Part shown: piece after piece, positions 34,082 to 43,071 of the stretch
How positions within the stretch are numbered: position 1 is the stretch's first letter
Layout: every line of letters begins with the position of its first letter
DNA from: CAYUPI01 sp964446585
Lineage (GTDB): Bacteria; Verrucomicrobiota; Verrucomicrobiia; Limisphaerales; UBA8199
Length of the DNA: 64,000 nt
Direction: 5' to 3'
Assembly: GCA_964446585.1 (NCBI GenBank)
Contig: CAYUPI010000005.1
Coordinates: forward strand, 62,001 to 126,000
Translations under genes and position numbers: made by a program
The notes under the pieces: model-generated
The model's database searches: none
What the model was told of the DNA's origin: nothing
The model's input: the letters and a program-made list of their open reading frames with translations, nothing else

Positions 34082-35533
34082 TCAAGGCCGACCTGCCAGC
34101 CAGAGCACGAGCAACATCAAAAGACCCAGCAAGTGGCTGACCCAGTCGCGCAGGGCAAAGACGATTGGATCCTCATTCATCTGGCCGCGGTGCGCAATCA
34201 GCCAGACGCGGCTGATCCAAAGCAGGAGAATCGGACAGCCCAACAACAATATTTCTGGCCGGTGGTAGAGTTTCAGGACCTCCTGGCTATTGACGTAAAG
34301 CGCCAGCACCAGCACGGCCAGGAAGCCGCAACTCGATCCCAGCGAAGCCACGAGTTCCAAATCTCGAGTCAGGTAACCGCGACCGCGCGAATTACACTCC
34401 GGTTGCCGGCTTAGCGCCGTCAATTCGACGAAGCGCTTGACCAAAGCAAGGCTCAGAAAGATGAACATGGAAAACACCAGCAGCCAGAAAGAGAGCTTGA
34501 CTCCTGTGGCCACTTCTCCCGCGCGCAAGCGGAGCGTGTACAGCCCCGCCAGTGTGAAAACATCGAGCAAAGCGACTTGCCGCAAGAACCAGGAATAGGC
34601 GCTGGTCAGCAGCACGTAAAATCCAAGTGTGCCGACAAAATTCCAGGAGAGCGTGTAGGCGACTAATCCGGCCGCGACCAGAAGGAGAGGGACTGCGCCG
34701 AGGCCGATGGCCAAAGGCAAATCTCCCGAGGCAAAAGGCCGGGACTTCTTGGCGGGATGTTGGCGATCGGTGTCCAAATCCAGCAAATCGTTGAACATGT
34801 AAACTGCAGAGGCGCAGAGGCAGAAAGCAACAAAGGCCCAGCCAGCGCTCGCCAGCAACGTCGCGTTGGTGAATTTGCGCGAGGTCAGGAGCGGCACGAA
34901 CACGATCAAATTCTTCACCCAGTGATGCGGTCGCAGGGCCCGGACGAACGCGCCAACGCGGGATGACTCGCGGGGAAAAGCCGCGCCGAGACGCGCACGC
35001 TGGGCCACTCGCTCACCCAGACGTGAGCTGGCGCCGACAACCACAGATTCCGCGGCGCTTTCCCAGACCGGAATGTCCACGGTTGAATTTGCTGCGTAGT
35101 CAAAGCCACGCGGGCCAAAGCGACCGACCAGCGCGTCGCCTTTAGCACACCCTCGCAAATTCAATGTGCCATCACTGGCCAGCACTTCGTCGAATAAGCC
35201 AAGATGCTCAGCTACCATCCGCGCTGGCACAGAATCCGACGCCGTGACCAGCACCAGTCGTCGCCCTTTTTGCTTGGCCTGTCGAAGGAAGGCGAGGAAC
35301 TCCTCGTTGTAGGGCAATGTGGCCGGGTCCAAAACCACGCGAGTCGCCAGTCGCTGTTTAAGCAACGCCCGGCCTCGCGTTAACCAAAATGGGATGATCA
35401 GAAGATAGAAGGGATTTCGCTTGAGCAAGCGGACCAACGATTCCCACACGAGGTCCGTTTTGATCAGTGTGCCGTCCAGGTCCACGCACAGAGGAATGTC
35501 GAGGCGGTCGAGTGTGGCGGAAGGTGGCGGCAT
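34082..35533 (-). CDS. HAD phosphatase-UbiA prenyltransferase fusion (DPPR synthase-like)
   Basis: About 483 residues from ATG 35533. Residues about 10-190 form a HAD domain (CVDLDGTLIKTDLVWESL ... LVLVTASDSVPARMVAEHL). The rest is a UbiA-type membrane prenyltransferase (ALRPHHWVKNLIVFVPLLTSRKF, MFNDLLDLDTDRQHPAKKSRPFASG with the Mg-binding NDxxDxxxD). The PHHWVKN motif is typical of decaprenyl-phosphate phosphoribosyltransferases rather than quinone enzymes, so the product may be a polyprenyl-phospho-pentose. The HAD part could then remove the 5-phosphate. Substrates are inferred. An upstream ATG-type start at 35623 is possible but would overlap the divergent gene. Confidence 0.88.
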   Translation of the reverse strand: MPPPSATLDRLDIPLCVDLDGTLIKTDLVWESLVRLLKRNPFYLLIIPFWLTRGRALLKQRLATRVVLDPATLPYNEEFLAFLRQAKQKGRRLVLVTASDSVPARMVAEHLGLFDEVLASDGTLNLRGCAKGDALVGRFGPRGFDYAANSTVDIPVWESAAESVVVGASSRLGERVAQRARLGAAFPRESSRVGAFVRALRPHHWVKNLIVFVPLLTSRKFTNATLLASAGWAFVAFCLCASAVYMFNDLLDLDTDRQHPAKKSRPFASGDLPLAIGLGAVPLLLVAAGLVAYTLSWNFVGTLGFYVLLTSAYSWFLRQVALLDVFTLAGLYTLRLRAGEVATGVKLSFWLLVFSMFIFLSLALVKRFVELTALSRQPECNSRGRGYLTRDLELVASLGSSCGFLAVLVLALYVNSQEVLKLYHRPEILLLGCPILLLWISRVWLIAHRGQMNEDPIVFALRDWVSHLLGLLMLLVLWLAGRP

Positions 35534-35609
35534 GAACTGCGTTCGACGGTTGTTGGTTTGCAAGGTGCCAAAGCGGTAAGCGGTTGACAAGGGGTTCCGT
35601 TTTGAAAGC

Positions 35610-37178
35610 ATGACGCGGGACACAATGAATCGCCTCCTGGACCGACGGGGACTGGTTTTCGCGCTGGTCTTTGTCTGGAAAATCGCGCTGCTTCTGTTGA
35701 GCGTACAACCGGTTCCGGCGAACGACTCCTTCTTTTACGACGGTCCGGTGGTTTACTTGCTGAACCAGGGCGGATACTTCAATCCCTCGATCGTTCTGGC
35801 CCGGCCGATTTCAGGCGGTGAGGTCTTTAGCGCCTATCCACCGCTTTATCAATTGGTGCTGCTGGTCTGGATGTCGGTGTTCGGTACCAGCGCCCCGTCG
35901 GCGATGTGGTTTCATGCGGTTTTGTTCGGCTGCTACCTGCTGGTAGTGCTGGGGATCTTACGGCAACTGGCCGTGCCGGCTCGATGCGTCAATCTCGCAG
36001 GCATGTTTCTGTTTGCAATTACGTTTCATGATCGCCCTGATAGCCTCGCGTTCCTACTGGGGACGCTCGCAATCTATGCGTGGGTGCGCTTGCAAAAGCA
36101 GGTTCCGGAGTCTCGAGAAACATTGAGCGGCAGGCATTGGTCCTGGCTGTGTGCAGGTTTCGTGGTTCTAACCCTGTGCACCAGCTTGCAAATCGGCTCG
36201 GTCTATTTCGCCTGGGTCTGTGTTGCAGCCGCCGCGGCGAGGAAAGTGTTGCGAAAACCAATTCCATCCCTGCCGGCTACAATGCTGGTGCTGGTTCCCC
36301 TGGGGCTGCTCGCCTTGGTCTATTTTGGATTTCCTCGGCTCTGGGCTGGGTTTATCGAGAACGTACATAACAATCCGTCATTGACGGGCTTGCGGAGACC
36401 GGCCGTGACTGATCTTCTTAAGATCGTACGCAACGTCCCTGCGATCCTCGGTATGGCAGGGCTGCTGCTACTGAATCTACGGCGAGGAAGATCCTGGTTG
36501 GAAATGGCATGGTGGGGTGAACGGGAAATTCTTCTGGGCAGCGGACTGCTCGTTGCGCTGTTGGTGGCGGTGGGGTGCGCCTCGGTTGTAACTCCGAACT
36601 GGGTGAGCGTGGCTATCTATCTGCAACCTCTGCTGGTCGGTCTGTTTCTTGCATCGCTGCAATACCTTTCTCGGTCTCGTTTCCCTTCGATGAGCACGGT
36701 GTTCGTGGCCGCCCTTCTTGCTGGCCTCGCGGCCATCCGCGCTGTCGGCATGACAACCTGGGGACTGGCCTGCGCGGCAGACGTCAGTTACGCCTCGGCG
36801 ATTGGGCGAGTGCGCGCCGAGCTCAAGACAGTACCCACTGGGGCTAAGGTCGTTCTTTCCTCGGCCTATCTCTACGAGGCGGCTCGCTACACCAAAGGGT
36901 TCTGGATCCACGAGGATTATCCGACCGCGCCGAAGAGCGGCGAATCATTTGCCGATTCGCTGCGCCGTCTGCGCGTCCGGGAGCTGATTTTGACTCAGTT
37001 CGATTATTACCGGCGCTACGAGTCGGTGCTGGAGGAATTGCGCACTGGGGGAACCCCCGCGACCATCACGACCTTCAACACTGCCCGCGTTCGCTCGCCC
37101 GACAGTTACCCGCGACTGCGCCAGGTACTGCAGCACATTTCCTGGGCGCCTGTGATAGTGAAATTGGACTGGAAGTGA
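35610..37178 (+). CDS. Polytopic membrane protein, probable GT-C glycosyltransferase
   Basis: 522 residues with about ten hydrophobic helices and a soluble C-terminal tail. The N-terminal loop after helix 1 reads VQPVPANDSFFYDGPVVYLLNQGGYFNPS, an acidic D-containing loop in the place expected for GT-C enzymes. It is followed by EVFSAYPPLYQLVLLVWMSVFG, which resembles the YPPLY/HPPLY motif of ArnT/PMT-like proteins. It is divergent from the HAD-UbiA gene (76 bases between the chosen starts) and might use a polyprenyl-linked sugar made by it. Starts at 35610 and 35625 are both ATG. Function is inferred. Confidence 0.75.
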   Translation: MTRDTMNRLLDRRGLVFALVFVWKIALLLLSVQPVPANDSFFYDGPVVYLLNQGGYFNPSIVLARPISGGEVFSAYPPLYQLVLLVWMSVFGTSAPSAMWFHAVLFGCYLLVVLGILRQLAVPARCVNLAGMFLFAITFHDRPDSLAFLLGTLAIYAWVRLQKQVPESRETLSGRHWSWLCAGFVVLTLCTSLQIGSVYFAWVCVAAAAARKVLRKPIPSLPATMLVLVPLGLLALVYFGFPRLWAGFIENVHNNPSLTGLRRPAVTDLLKIVRNVPAILGMAGLLLLNLRRGRSWLEMAWWGEREILLGSGLLVALLVAVGCASVVTPNWVSVAIYLQPLLVGLFLASLQYLSRSRFPSMSTVFVAALLAGLAAIRAVGMTTWGLACAADVSYASAIGRVRAELKTVPTGAKVVLSSAYLYEAARYTKGFWIHEDYPTAPKSGESFADSLRRLRVRELILTQFDYYRRYESVLEELRTGGTPATITTFNTARVRSPDSYPRLRQVLQHISWAPVIVKLDWK

Positions 37179-37248
37179 TAGGACTAATCCCGCGTTTGAC
37201 CTTTCCACCACGGCTACTCACCGCCTACTGTCTCGCCGAAACAGAAAC

Positions 37249-38193
37249 ATGCAAACCATTCCATTGGGCGCAAGTTCGCTCTCGATCAGCCGGTTGGCTT
37301 ATGGTTGCTGGCGGGTGGCAGGAACCTGGAACCCGGCCGAGGTTACAGCTCAGAGCCGCGCCGAGGGCACTCGCGCTATTCTCGCCGCATTCGACGCGGG
37401 TTACACCCTTTTCGACACCGCAGATATTTATTGCCAGGGCGAATCTGAGCGCATCCTGGGGGAGAGCCTCAAGGCGGTCTCAGGAATGCGGGAACGCGTC
37501 GTGATCGCCACCAAAGGCGGCATCCGGCCCGCCGGCGATCCGGCTGCCGACGCGCCTTCGCGCTACGATTTTTCCGCCTCGCACCTCATTGGCGCCTGTG
37601 AGCGTTCGCTGAAGAGGCTCGGCATCGAGACCATCGATCTCTATATGCTGCACCGGCCGGATTATCTGGCCGACCCCGAGGAGATAGCCCGCGCTTTTTC
37701 TGGATTGCAGGCGGCGGGCAAGGTGCGCTGGTTCGGCGTGAGCAATTTTCGGCCGACGCTTGTCACGGCCCTGGAAGTGGCCTGCCCCATGCCGCTCGTC
37801 GCGCACCAGATTGAAATCAGCCTGGCGAAGCTAGATGCTTTTTCGGACGGCACTCTGGACCAATGTCTGATCGAAAAAATCACGCCCATGGCCTGGAGTC
37901 CGCTTGCTGCCGGATTGATTGGCAGTGGCTCGAAGCGGCTGCTTCCGGCTCAGGAAGTCTATCGGCCCGAGAAATTCCTGCCCGCACTCGAGGCCGTGGC
38001 AAAAGCGCGTGGTGCCAGCCGGACGACAGTCGCACTGGCCTGGCTTCTGTTGCATCCGAGCAAAATTATTCCCGTGATAGGTTCGACCCAACCCGAACGG
38101 ATCCGCGAGGCCGCCAAGGCAGTTGATTTGGGGTTATCTCGGGAGGAGTGGTACCGTTTGCTCATCGCCGCGCGCGGAGAGCCGCTGCCCTGA
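37249..38193 (+). CDS. Aldo/keto reductase (YdhF-like)
   Basis: 314-residue NADPH-dependent TIM-barrel oxidoreductase. Catalytic tetrad residues are visible in GYTLFDTADIYCQGESE (Asp, Tyr), VVIATKGGIRP (Lys) and IDLYMLHRPDYLADPEE (His). The cofactor end is PVIGSTQPERIREAAKAVDLGLSREEW. The LHRPDYL stretch and length match the YdhF subgroup. The ATG at 37249 begins MQTIPLGASSLSISRLAYGCWR. Probably the first gene of a run with thpR (10 bases on) and the SIS protein. Substrate unknown. Confidence 0.92.
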   Translation: MQTIPLGASSLSISRLAYGCWRVAGTWNPAEVTAQSRAEGTRAILAAFDAGYTLFDTADIYCQGESERILGESLKAVSGMRERVVIATKGGIRPAGDPAADAPSRYDFSASHLIGACERSLKRLGIETIDLYMLHRPDYLADPEEIARAFSGLQAAGKVRWFGVSNFRPTLVTALEVACPMPLVAHQIEISLAKLDAFSDGTLDQCLIEKITPMAWSPLAAGLIGSGSKRLLPAQEVYRPEKFLPALEAVAKARGASRTTVALAWLLLHPSKIIPVIGSTQPERIREAAKAVDLGLSREEWYRLLIAARGEPLP

Positions 38194-38202
38194 GCCGGAC
38201 CA

Positions 38203-38823
38203 ATGGGAGACGACGCACCAGAGGGCTTCAGGCTATTCGTCGCAATCCGAATACCGGACCAAATCAAAGCCGCAATGGCCATCGCACAGAGTGAGCTGCG
38301 CCACGCGCTGCCCGAACGAGGCGTGACATGGACTGAACCTGAGCAGTTTCATCTGACGCTGAAGTTTCTCGGCCAGGTGGAGGCCCAGCGAGTGCCGGCT
38401 CTGGCACAAAAGCTCGGCGCAGCCTGCCATGGATTTTCGGCGTTGCGCCTCCGGGCGGAACGCGTTGGCGCCTTCCCTAGCCCGCGCTCTCCGCGGGTGA
38501 TCTGGGCCGGCCTTGCAGACGGCACCGGGCGATTGGCTCAAGTTCAAGCGGCAGTCGAAGAGGCGAGCAGCGACTTCACGAACGAGCCGCCCGGGAAGAA
38601 ATTCAGCGGACATGTCACCCTGGGCCGCGTCAAGCGCCTAAACCGCCGGGACGCGCAGCTCCTGGCGGCATGGCTCGACCGAACGGCAGTGAGGTCTTTC
38701 GGCGAATGGACCGCGACCGAAGTCGAACTCATGCGCAGCGAGCTATCATCCGCGGGCGCCAGGCATACCTGCATGGGAACGTTTCCACTGATGGCGCAAA
38801 CCACAACTGGCCGCGATGAGTGA
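38203..38823 (+). CDS. thpR: RNA 2',3'-cyclic phosphodiesterase (2H family)
   Basis: 206 residues with the two HxTx motifs that define the 2H phosphoesterases: HLTLKFLGQVE and HVTLGRVKRLN. It opens RLFVAIRIPDQIK, the usual LigT/ThpR beginning, and ends with the strand ELMRSELSSAGARHTCMGTFPL. It hydrolyses 2',3'-cyclic phosphate ends of RNA. The last 8 bases overlap the start of the SIS-domain gene, so translational coupling is likely. Confidence 0.93.
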   Translation: MGDDAPEGFRLFVAIRIPDQIKAAMAIAQSELRHALPERGVTWTEPEQFHLTLKFLGQVEAQRVPALAQKLGAACHGFSALRLRAERVGAFPSPRSPRVIWAGLADGTGRLAQVQAAVEEASSDFTNEPPGKKFSGHVTLGRVKRLNRRDAQLLAAWLDRTAVRSFGEWTATEVELMRSELSSAGARHTCMGTFPLMAQTTTGRDE

Positions 38824-40678
38824 TACTTCGCGAAAACGCGCCGAGGAATTTCTTCGAGTAAGCGATCAGTTTCGCCTGGGAGCCCTGATGACGGAGTCAT
38901 CGCATCCGGTGACGGCGAACTTGAGCCAGGTCGCAGCTTCAGATACTAGCGCCGCACTAAAGCTGCTGTTCGACGTCGATGAGGACGTCGTTCGCAAGTA
39001 CCGTGAGTTTACTGAGTCTGGCCGGGCTGGTGAAATCAGCGCCAGAGTGCTGTGCGCTCTGGAGAATGGCGGCAGATTGTTCTTCACCGGGTGCGGCTCG
39101 ACGGGCCGCCTGAGCATTCAATTGACGTCGATTTGGCGTGACTTCTGGCAGCGACAGCGTGCACAGCGGACGACCGCCTCTAGCATCGCCGAGGATTTCG
39201 AGAACCGCGCCTTCGCCGTTATGGCCGGGGGCGACTTTGCGCTCATCAAAGCGGTCGAGGGGTTTGAGGATTTTTCGGAATTTGGCAAAAAGCAGATTGG
39301 CGACCTCGGAGTCTCGGCTAAGGATGTTGTGTTTGCGATTACCGAAGGTGGCGAGACTTCATTCGTGATTGGGACGGCCTGGAAAGCGGTGGACGTCGGA
39401 GCCAAGGTCTTTTTCGTTTATAACAATCCCGATGATGTGCTGTGCCAGCAGGTCCAGCGCAGCCGCGAGGTCATCCAGGAGCCACGCATCGACAAAGTCA
39501 ACCTCACCACCGGTCCGATGGCCATAACCGGTTCGACGCGCATGCAGGCCACCAGCATCCAGCTTTGCGTGCTGTTGACCGTGCTGGAGATGGTAGTGCG
39601 GAATCTCGTGGGTAAATCGGAGCCGGGCGCTGCTCGCGCGCTGCCGTCGGCAGAGGTGCCGGAGAAATTTCTCCAGGGACTCGAGGCCATGCGGGCGACG
39701 TTACGATCATCCGCCATACTGAGTCAGCTCAGTCGGCTTGTTACTCTGGAGGAAACCGTGTATCGCACTGGTCGTAAGAATAATTATTTTGCCGGCGACT
39801 ACGGCATCGATGTCCTGACCGACACCACCGAGCGGTCTCCTACATACTGCACGCCACCTTTTCGCAAGTTCGACGACCCGGCGGCCACCGAGTCGTGGGC
39901 GTTTTTGTTCGTTCCCGGCGCAGACAGTCCGCAAGCCTGGGAGCGCATCATCAGACGCCGTCCCAGGTGTGTGGAATGGAGCGAGCAGGAAATCCAGGCC
40001 CTGGTGGGCGTGGAAGGGGCGACTCGGCTGAGTCAGATTGTGCGGCAGATCAGGTACGCTGAATTGATGCGGTTCAAAGTGGGATTGGACGGTCTGCAGT
40101 ATCGACCTCTGGGCGCGTCGGACTGCGCCATTGGAATTCTTTCGCGCGCGGAAAAAGATTCGCTGCTTTCCCCCAGTGGATTTCATCGTGTGCAACTGGA
40201 ATCCGCGCGGCAGGCGTGCGCTGGCATCGGACTTTTGTATTGCGGGTTTCCGGATACTTTAAGCGAGATCAGCGAATTCATTGTGCGCCTGCATCCGGAA
40301 TGCGCCGCCGTGCTGGTGCCGACGCCGGCGACCGACTTTCTGCTGGATGGCGTGACGCGCGTGGGCTTGAAGATGCTGTTGAATGCGCTCTCAACCTGCA
40401 CGATGGTGCGCCTGGGCAGGGTTATGGGAAACTGCATGGTCTGGGTCGTGCCGAGCAACCTCAAGCTCATTGACCGTTCGACTCGTTATATCCAAAACCT
40501 GACCAGCCTCGATTACAGAGCCTCGAACCACCTGCTATTCGAGGTCATTGAATACGTCGAGCCGCGCATGAAATCCGACCAGGCCTACCCGCCGGTCGTC
40601 GCGCTGTCAGTGCTGCGCTTTCGGCACGGGATTAGAAACGAAGAAGCGGAAAAACGTTTGACAAGCGGTGAATGGTGA
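38816..40678 (+). CDS. Double-SIS protein related to MurNAc-6-P etherase and glucokinase regulator
   Basis: 620 residues, about twice the length of MurQ (300) and close to that of GCKR-like proteins. The first SIS domain holds GGRLFFTGCGSTGRLSIQL, VVFAITEGGETSFVIGTA and NLTTGPMAITGSTRMQATSIQL, which match the MurQ signature region. The second half (about 330-600) has a degenerate SIS-like block (IGLLYCGFPDTLSEISEFIVRLHPECAAVLV). The EGGETSF and GSTRM elements suggest binding of a sugar phosphate with a lactyl or similar group. Whether it is an etherase or a regulator is open. It overlaps thpR by 8 bases. Confidence 0.87.
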   Translation: MSDTSRKRAEEFLRVSDQFRLGALMTESSHPVTANLSQVAASDTSAALKLLFDVDEDVVRKYREFTESGRAGEISARVLCALENGGRLFFTGCGSTGRLSIQLTSIWRDFWQRQRAQRTTASSIAEDFENRAFAVMAGGDFALIKAVEGFEDFSEFGKKQIGDLGVSAKDVVFAITEGGETSFVIGTAWKAVDVGAKVFFVYNNPDDVLCQQVQRSREVIQEPRIDKVNLTTGPMAITGSTRMQATSIQLCVLLTVLEMVVRNLVGKSEPGAARALPSAEVPEKFLQGLEAMRATLRSSAILSQLSRLVTLEETVYRTGRKNNYFAGDYGIDVLTDTTERSPTYCTPPFRKFDDPAATESWAFLFVPGADSPQAWERIIRRRPRCVEWSEQEIQALVGVEGATRLSQIVRQIRYAELMRFKVGLDGLQYRPLGASDCAIGILSRAEKDSLLSPSGFHRVQLESARQACAGIGLLYCGFPDTLSEISEFIVRLHPECAAVLVPTPATDFLLDGVTRVGLKMLLNALSTCTMVRLGRVMGNCMVWVVPSNLKLIDRSTRYIQNLTSLDYRASNHLLFEVIEYVEPRMKSDQAYPPVVALSVLRFRHGIRNEEAEKRLTSGEW

Positions 40679-40793
40679 TCAGCAAGGCCTCGGTGAAAGC
40701 GCGCTCCGGCTTCAGCATTCGCGTTGACCCACGACGGGCATCAGTGATTCGCCCTATACAGTTCCCGGCAGACTTGGTACTTTGCGCGGACTT

Positions 40794-41354
40794 ATGGCAT
40801 TGGACGACTTTTTACTCGAGGCGGAAGACAAGATGAGCAAAACCGAGCAGGTAGTCGTGAATGAATTTGCCGGCGTGCGCACAGGCAAAGCCTCTCCGGC
40901 GCTGGTCGAAAATATTCTAGTCGAGGTATACGGTTCGCATATGCGGATCCGTGAGTTGGCCGGCATCACCACGCCCGAGCCGCGCACCTTGACCATTCAG
41001 CCGTGGGATGCGAATTCCTTGCACCCGATCGAAAAGGCGATTCTCAAGAGCAACCTGGGCTTGACGCCCTCGATTCACGGCAAGGCGATCCGCATTTTCT
41101 TTCCGGAGCTTAGCCAGGAGCGACGGCAGGAGTTCGTGAAAATTGTAAGGAAAATGGCCGAGGACGGGCGCGTGGCGATCCGTCACGTTCGCCGCGACGC
41201 CATGGAACAATTAAAGAAGCACGGCCATGATAGCGGCACGACTGAAGATGAGGTCAAACATGCCGAGAAAGAACTCCAGAAGCTCACCGACGAGTACATC
41301 GGCAAGCTCGACAAGCATTTGGAGCACAAAGAGAAGGAGATCACGACGGTTTAG
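40794..41354 (+). CDS. frr: Ribosome recycling factor
   Basis: Releases ribosomes from mRNA after termination together with EF-G. 186 residues, the usual length, from ATG 40794 (MALDDFLLEAEDKMSKTEQVV). Family motifs: FAGVRTGKASPALVENILVEVYG, ITTPEPRTLTIQPWD, IEKAILKSNLGLTPSIHGKAIRI, and ELSQERRQEFVKIVRKMAEDGRVAIRHVRRDA. It is not next to pyrH or tsf, as it often is elsewhere. An octamer array starts 16 bases after its stop. Confidence 0.96.
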   Translation: MALDDFLLEAEDKMSKTEQVVVNEFAGVRTGKASPALVENILVEVYGSHMRIRELAGITTPEPRTLTIQPWDANSLHPIEKAILKSNLGLTPSIHGKAIRIFFPELSQERRQEFVKIVRKMAEDGRVAIRHVRRDAMEQLKKHGHDSGTTEDEVKHAEKELQKLTDEYIGKLDKHLEHKEKEITTV

Positions 41355-41369
41355 AACGACGGTGTAGAG

Positions 41370-41449
41370 CGTTGCATCGTTGAAGCGTTGAATCGTTGAA
41401 GTGTTGAAGGGTCAGAACGCTGGATCGTCGGACCGTTGAAGCGTGGAAG
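41370..41449. repeat. Octamer array, 10 units
   Basis: Ten contiguous 8-base units from CGTTGCAT to CGTGGAAG, mostly CGTTGAAN. It fills the gap between convergent frr and the ftsB-like gene. Same family as 542-620 and 31947-32034. Confidence 0.93.
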
Positions 41450-41484
41450 ACGTATTGGCTCGCTCTCAGCGACGCACCGGCGCC

Positions 41485-41805
41485 TCAACGCGGCAACGAG
41501 TTCGTTCCCCGCTCCACGAAGCGAATCACCGTTTCCCCTGGCTTGGCGTAACCAAAAGTCTCTCGGGCGAGACGCTCGACGGCTTTGGGATCGTGCTGCA
41601 ACGCGTCAATCGAGCTCTTCAGGTGACGGGAGGTCTCCTCTTCCTTTTGGATTTGCGCATCGTAGCGCAGGATTGACTTCCGCATGGCCTCGTTCTGCTT
41701 GATCAGCGGGAGATACCAAACGGCGAGCCCAAGCACACCGGCCACGAACAGCAGGAAAATTACCAACCGGGTGAGCTTGTCCCAAATGCCGAGATTGACA
41801 TTCAT
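41485..41805 (-). CDS. FtsB/DivIC-like septum formation initiator
   Basis: 106 residues from ATG 41805. One N-terminal transmembrane helix (LVIFLLFVAGVLGLAVWYLPLI) is followed by a coiled coil (RKSILRYDAQIQKEEETSRHLKSSIDALQ). The conserved DivIC-type ending DPKAVERLARETFGYAKPGETVIRF closes the domain. It is expected to sit in the inner membrane with FtsL and FtsQ at the division site. The chosen ATG follows an in-frame TTG. It is convergent with frr. Confidence 0.88.
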   Translation of the reverse strand: MNVNLGIWDKLTRLVIFLLFVAGVLGLAVWYLPLIKQNEAMRKSILRYDAQIQKEEETSRHLKSSIDALQHDPKAVERLARETFGYAKPGETVIRFVERGTNSLPR

Positions 41806-41889
41806 CAAGCTGAGTTAAGCAGGGAGGAACAGGCGAGTAAATGGGAATTTAGTTGTCAGTGCGGTGCTTGAAGATAACACTCCCGCCCC

Positions 41890-42540
41890 ATGATAAAGGC
41901 GCTGCTGTTGATTTTTGAGCCGATCGCCACCTGGGAAAGGATCTGGCGTGCTCACCGCAGCCTTATTTTTGTCCTGCTGCTCTATTTGCTGCCGCTCCTG
42001 GTGCTGGCCTGTGCCGGCGAAGGTTACGGACTTTATCATTGGGGTAAATGGCGCGATGTCGGCTCGAGAAGATTCTACTCGGCTGGTGAGGTCGTTATTT
42101 TTGAGGCCATTCAGTTCCTGCTCTACCTTGGCGTGGTTTTCATCGGCGCCAAGCTGATCAAATCCATCGGCGAAACGTTCCATGGCCGCCACACTTTCAC
42201 CCAGGCATTTGTGACCGTCGCGTATGGATTGAGTCCGCTCTTCCTGCTGCACCTGCTCAATGCAGTCAAGGACATTTCCCCGTGGCTTTCATGGGCCATC
42301 GGGATATTTTTGTCCATGGCAGTCCTCTATCAAGGTGTGCCGCGCATGATGGAGCCGGATCCTTCTCATGCGTTCGGTCTCTATCTTATGAGCTCTCTCC
42401 TCCTGTTTCTCACCACTGGACTCACCCGCTTCGTCACCGCCTGGTATCTTCAGGGCAAATTCGTCGGCCTCGAGTCCGCCATTTCAAACCTCGGCTCCAG
42501 CCTTACCAACTTCGCCGCACGGTGTCATTTTTTGAAATGA
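41890..42540 (+). CDS. Yip1-family multispanning membrane protein
   Basis: 216 residues with five hydrophobic helices (SLIFVLLLYLLPLLVLACAG, FEAIQFLLYLGVVFIGAKLI, LSWAIGIFLSMAVLYQGVPRMM and others). The N-terminus IKALLLIFEPIATWERI is the typical Yip1/DUF1282 opening (RLLL.P..TWR.I), and the loop GRHTFTQAFVTVAYGLSPLFL also fits. Function unknown. Its TGA overlaps the ATG of the next small gene (ATGA). Confidence 0.83.
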   Translation: MIKALLLIFEPIATWERIWRAHRSLIFVLLLYLLPLLVLACAGEGYGLYHWGKWRDVGSRRFYSAGEVVIFEAIQFLLYLGVVFIGAKLIKSIGETFHGRHTFTQAFVTVAYGLSPLFLLHLLNAVKDISPWLSWAIGIFLSMAVLYQGVPRMMEPDPSHAFGLYLMSSLLLFLTTGLTRFVTAWYLQGKFVGLESAISNLGSSLTNFAARCHFLK

Positions 42541-42785
42541 ACGAAATCGAACAGATGGTTTTGCAGACGCTCAACGAACTCGACGCTGCGGCCAAAACCA
42601 TGCGCACCGCCGGGGCGAAACCGAATCTGTTGCCGCTCTTCGAACGCCTCGAGGAACTCGCGAGCCGGCTGCCCAAGGGAACTGACCTTGATCTGCTCCA
42701 TTATCTGGAGCGCAAGAGCTACGAAAAAGCACGACTCCTGCTGCTCGGGCGCGACGCGGAAAACGCCCGCGGTTCCTGTCGCTGA
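42537..42785 (+). CDS. Small conserved-looking helical protein
   Basis: 82 residues from ATG 42537, overlapping the Yip1 gene stop by four bases. MNEIEQMVLQTLNELDAAAK and LFERLEELASRLPKGTDLDLLHYLERKSYEKARLLL predict an all-helical cytoplasmic protein without cysteines in the core. The coupling suggests it works with the membrane protein. I do not recognise the family; the size recalls XseB, but its motifs are absent. Confidence 0.72.
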   Translation: MNEIEQMVLQTLNELDAAAKTMRTAGAKPNLLPLFERLEELASRLPKGTDLDLLHYLERKSYEKARLLLLGRDAENARGSCR

Positions 42786-42908
42786 TCTTCCCCGGAGGAG
42801 GGCAGGAAAGGGCTATTCTGACTCACAGCGATTCTCATTTTGGTTGTAGGAGATGAGGTAACGAGTCTCTGATCTCAGGTTTTCGGACTGAAATTAGAGA
42901 CTCGTTAC

Positions 42909-43071
42909 GGGCATGTTGCCCAAATGGCGCGAGGTCTAAAAAGGTAGGGCGCGCTGTCCCCAGCGCGCCAACGAACACCCCAGTTTCCGAGCAAAATCGC
43001 AGGTTGGGACCTCATCGCGGCGCGCTGGGGACAGCGCGCCCTACCCTCGCAGGATTTGGGCAAAGCGCCCG
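42909..43071. repeat. Inserted palindromic element (MITE/REP-like, 163 bp)
   Basis: The two ends are imperfect inverted repeats: the left begins GGGCATGTTGCCCAAATGGC and the reverse complement of the right reads CGGGCGCTTTGCCCAAATCC, and both continue to GCGAGG. Inside it lies the family-E palindrome at 42943-43045. It is flanked by a 3-base duplication. Confidence 0.85.
42943..43045. repeat. Palindrome of family E, copy 2 (27-bp perfect arms)
   Basis: Arms 42943-42969 and 43019-43045 are perfect reverse complements. Each arm contains its own hairpin GCGCGCTG...CAGCGCGC. It forms the core of the element inserted into the family-D palindrome. Confidence 0.95.
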
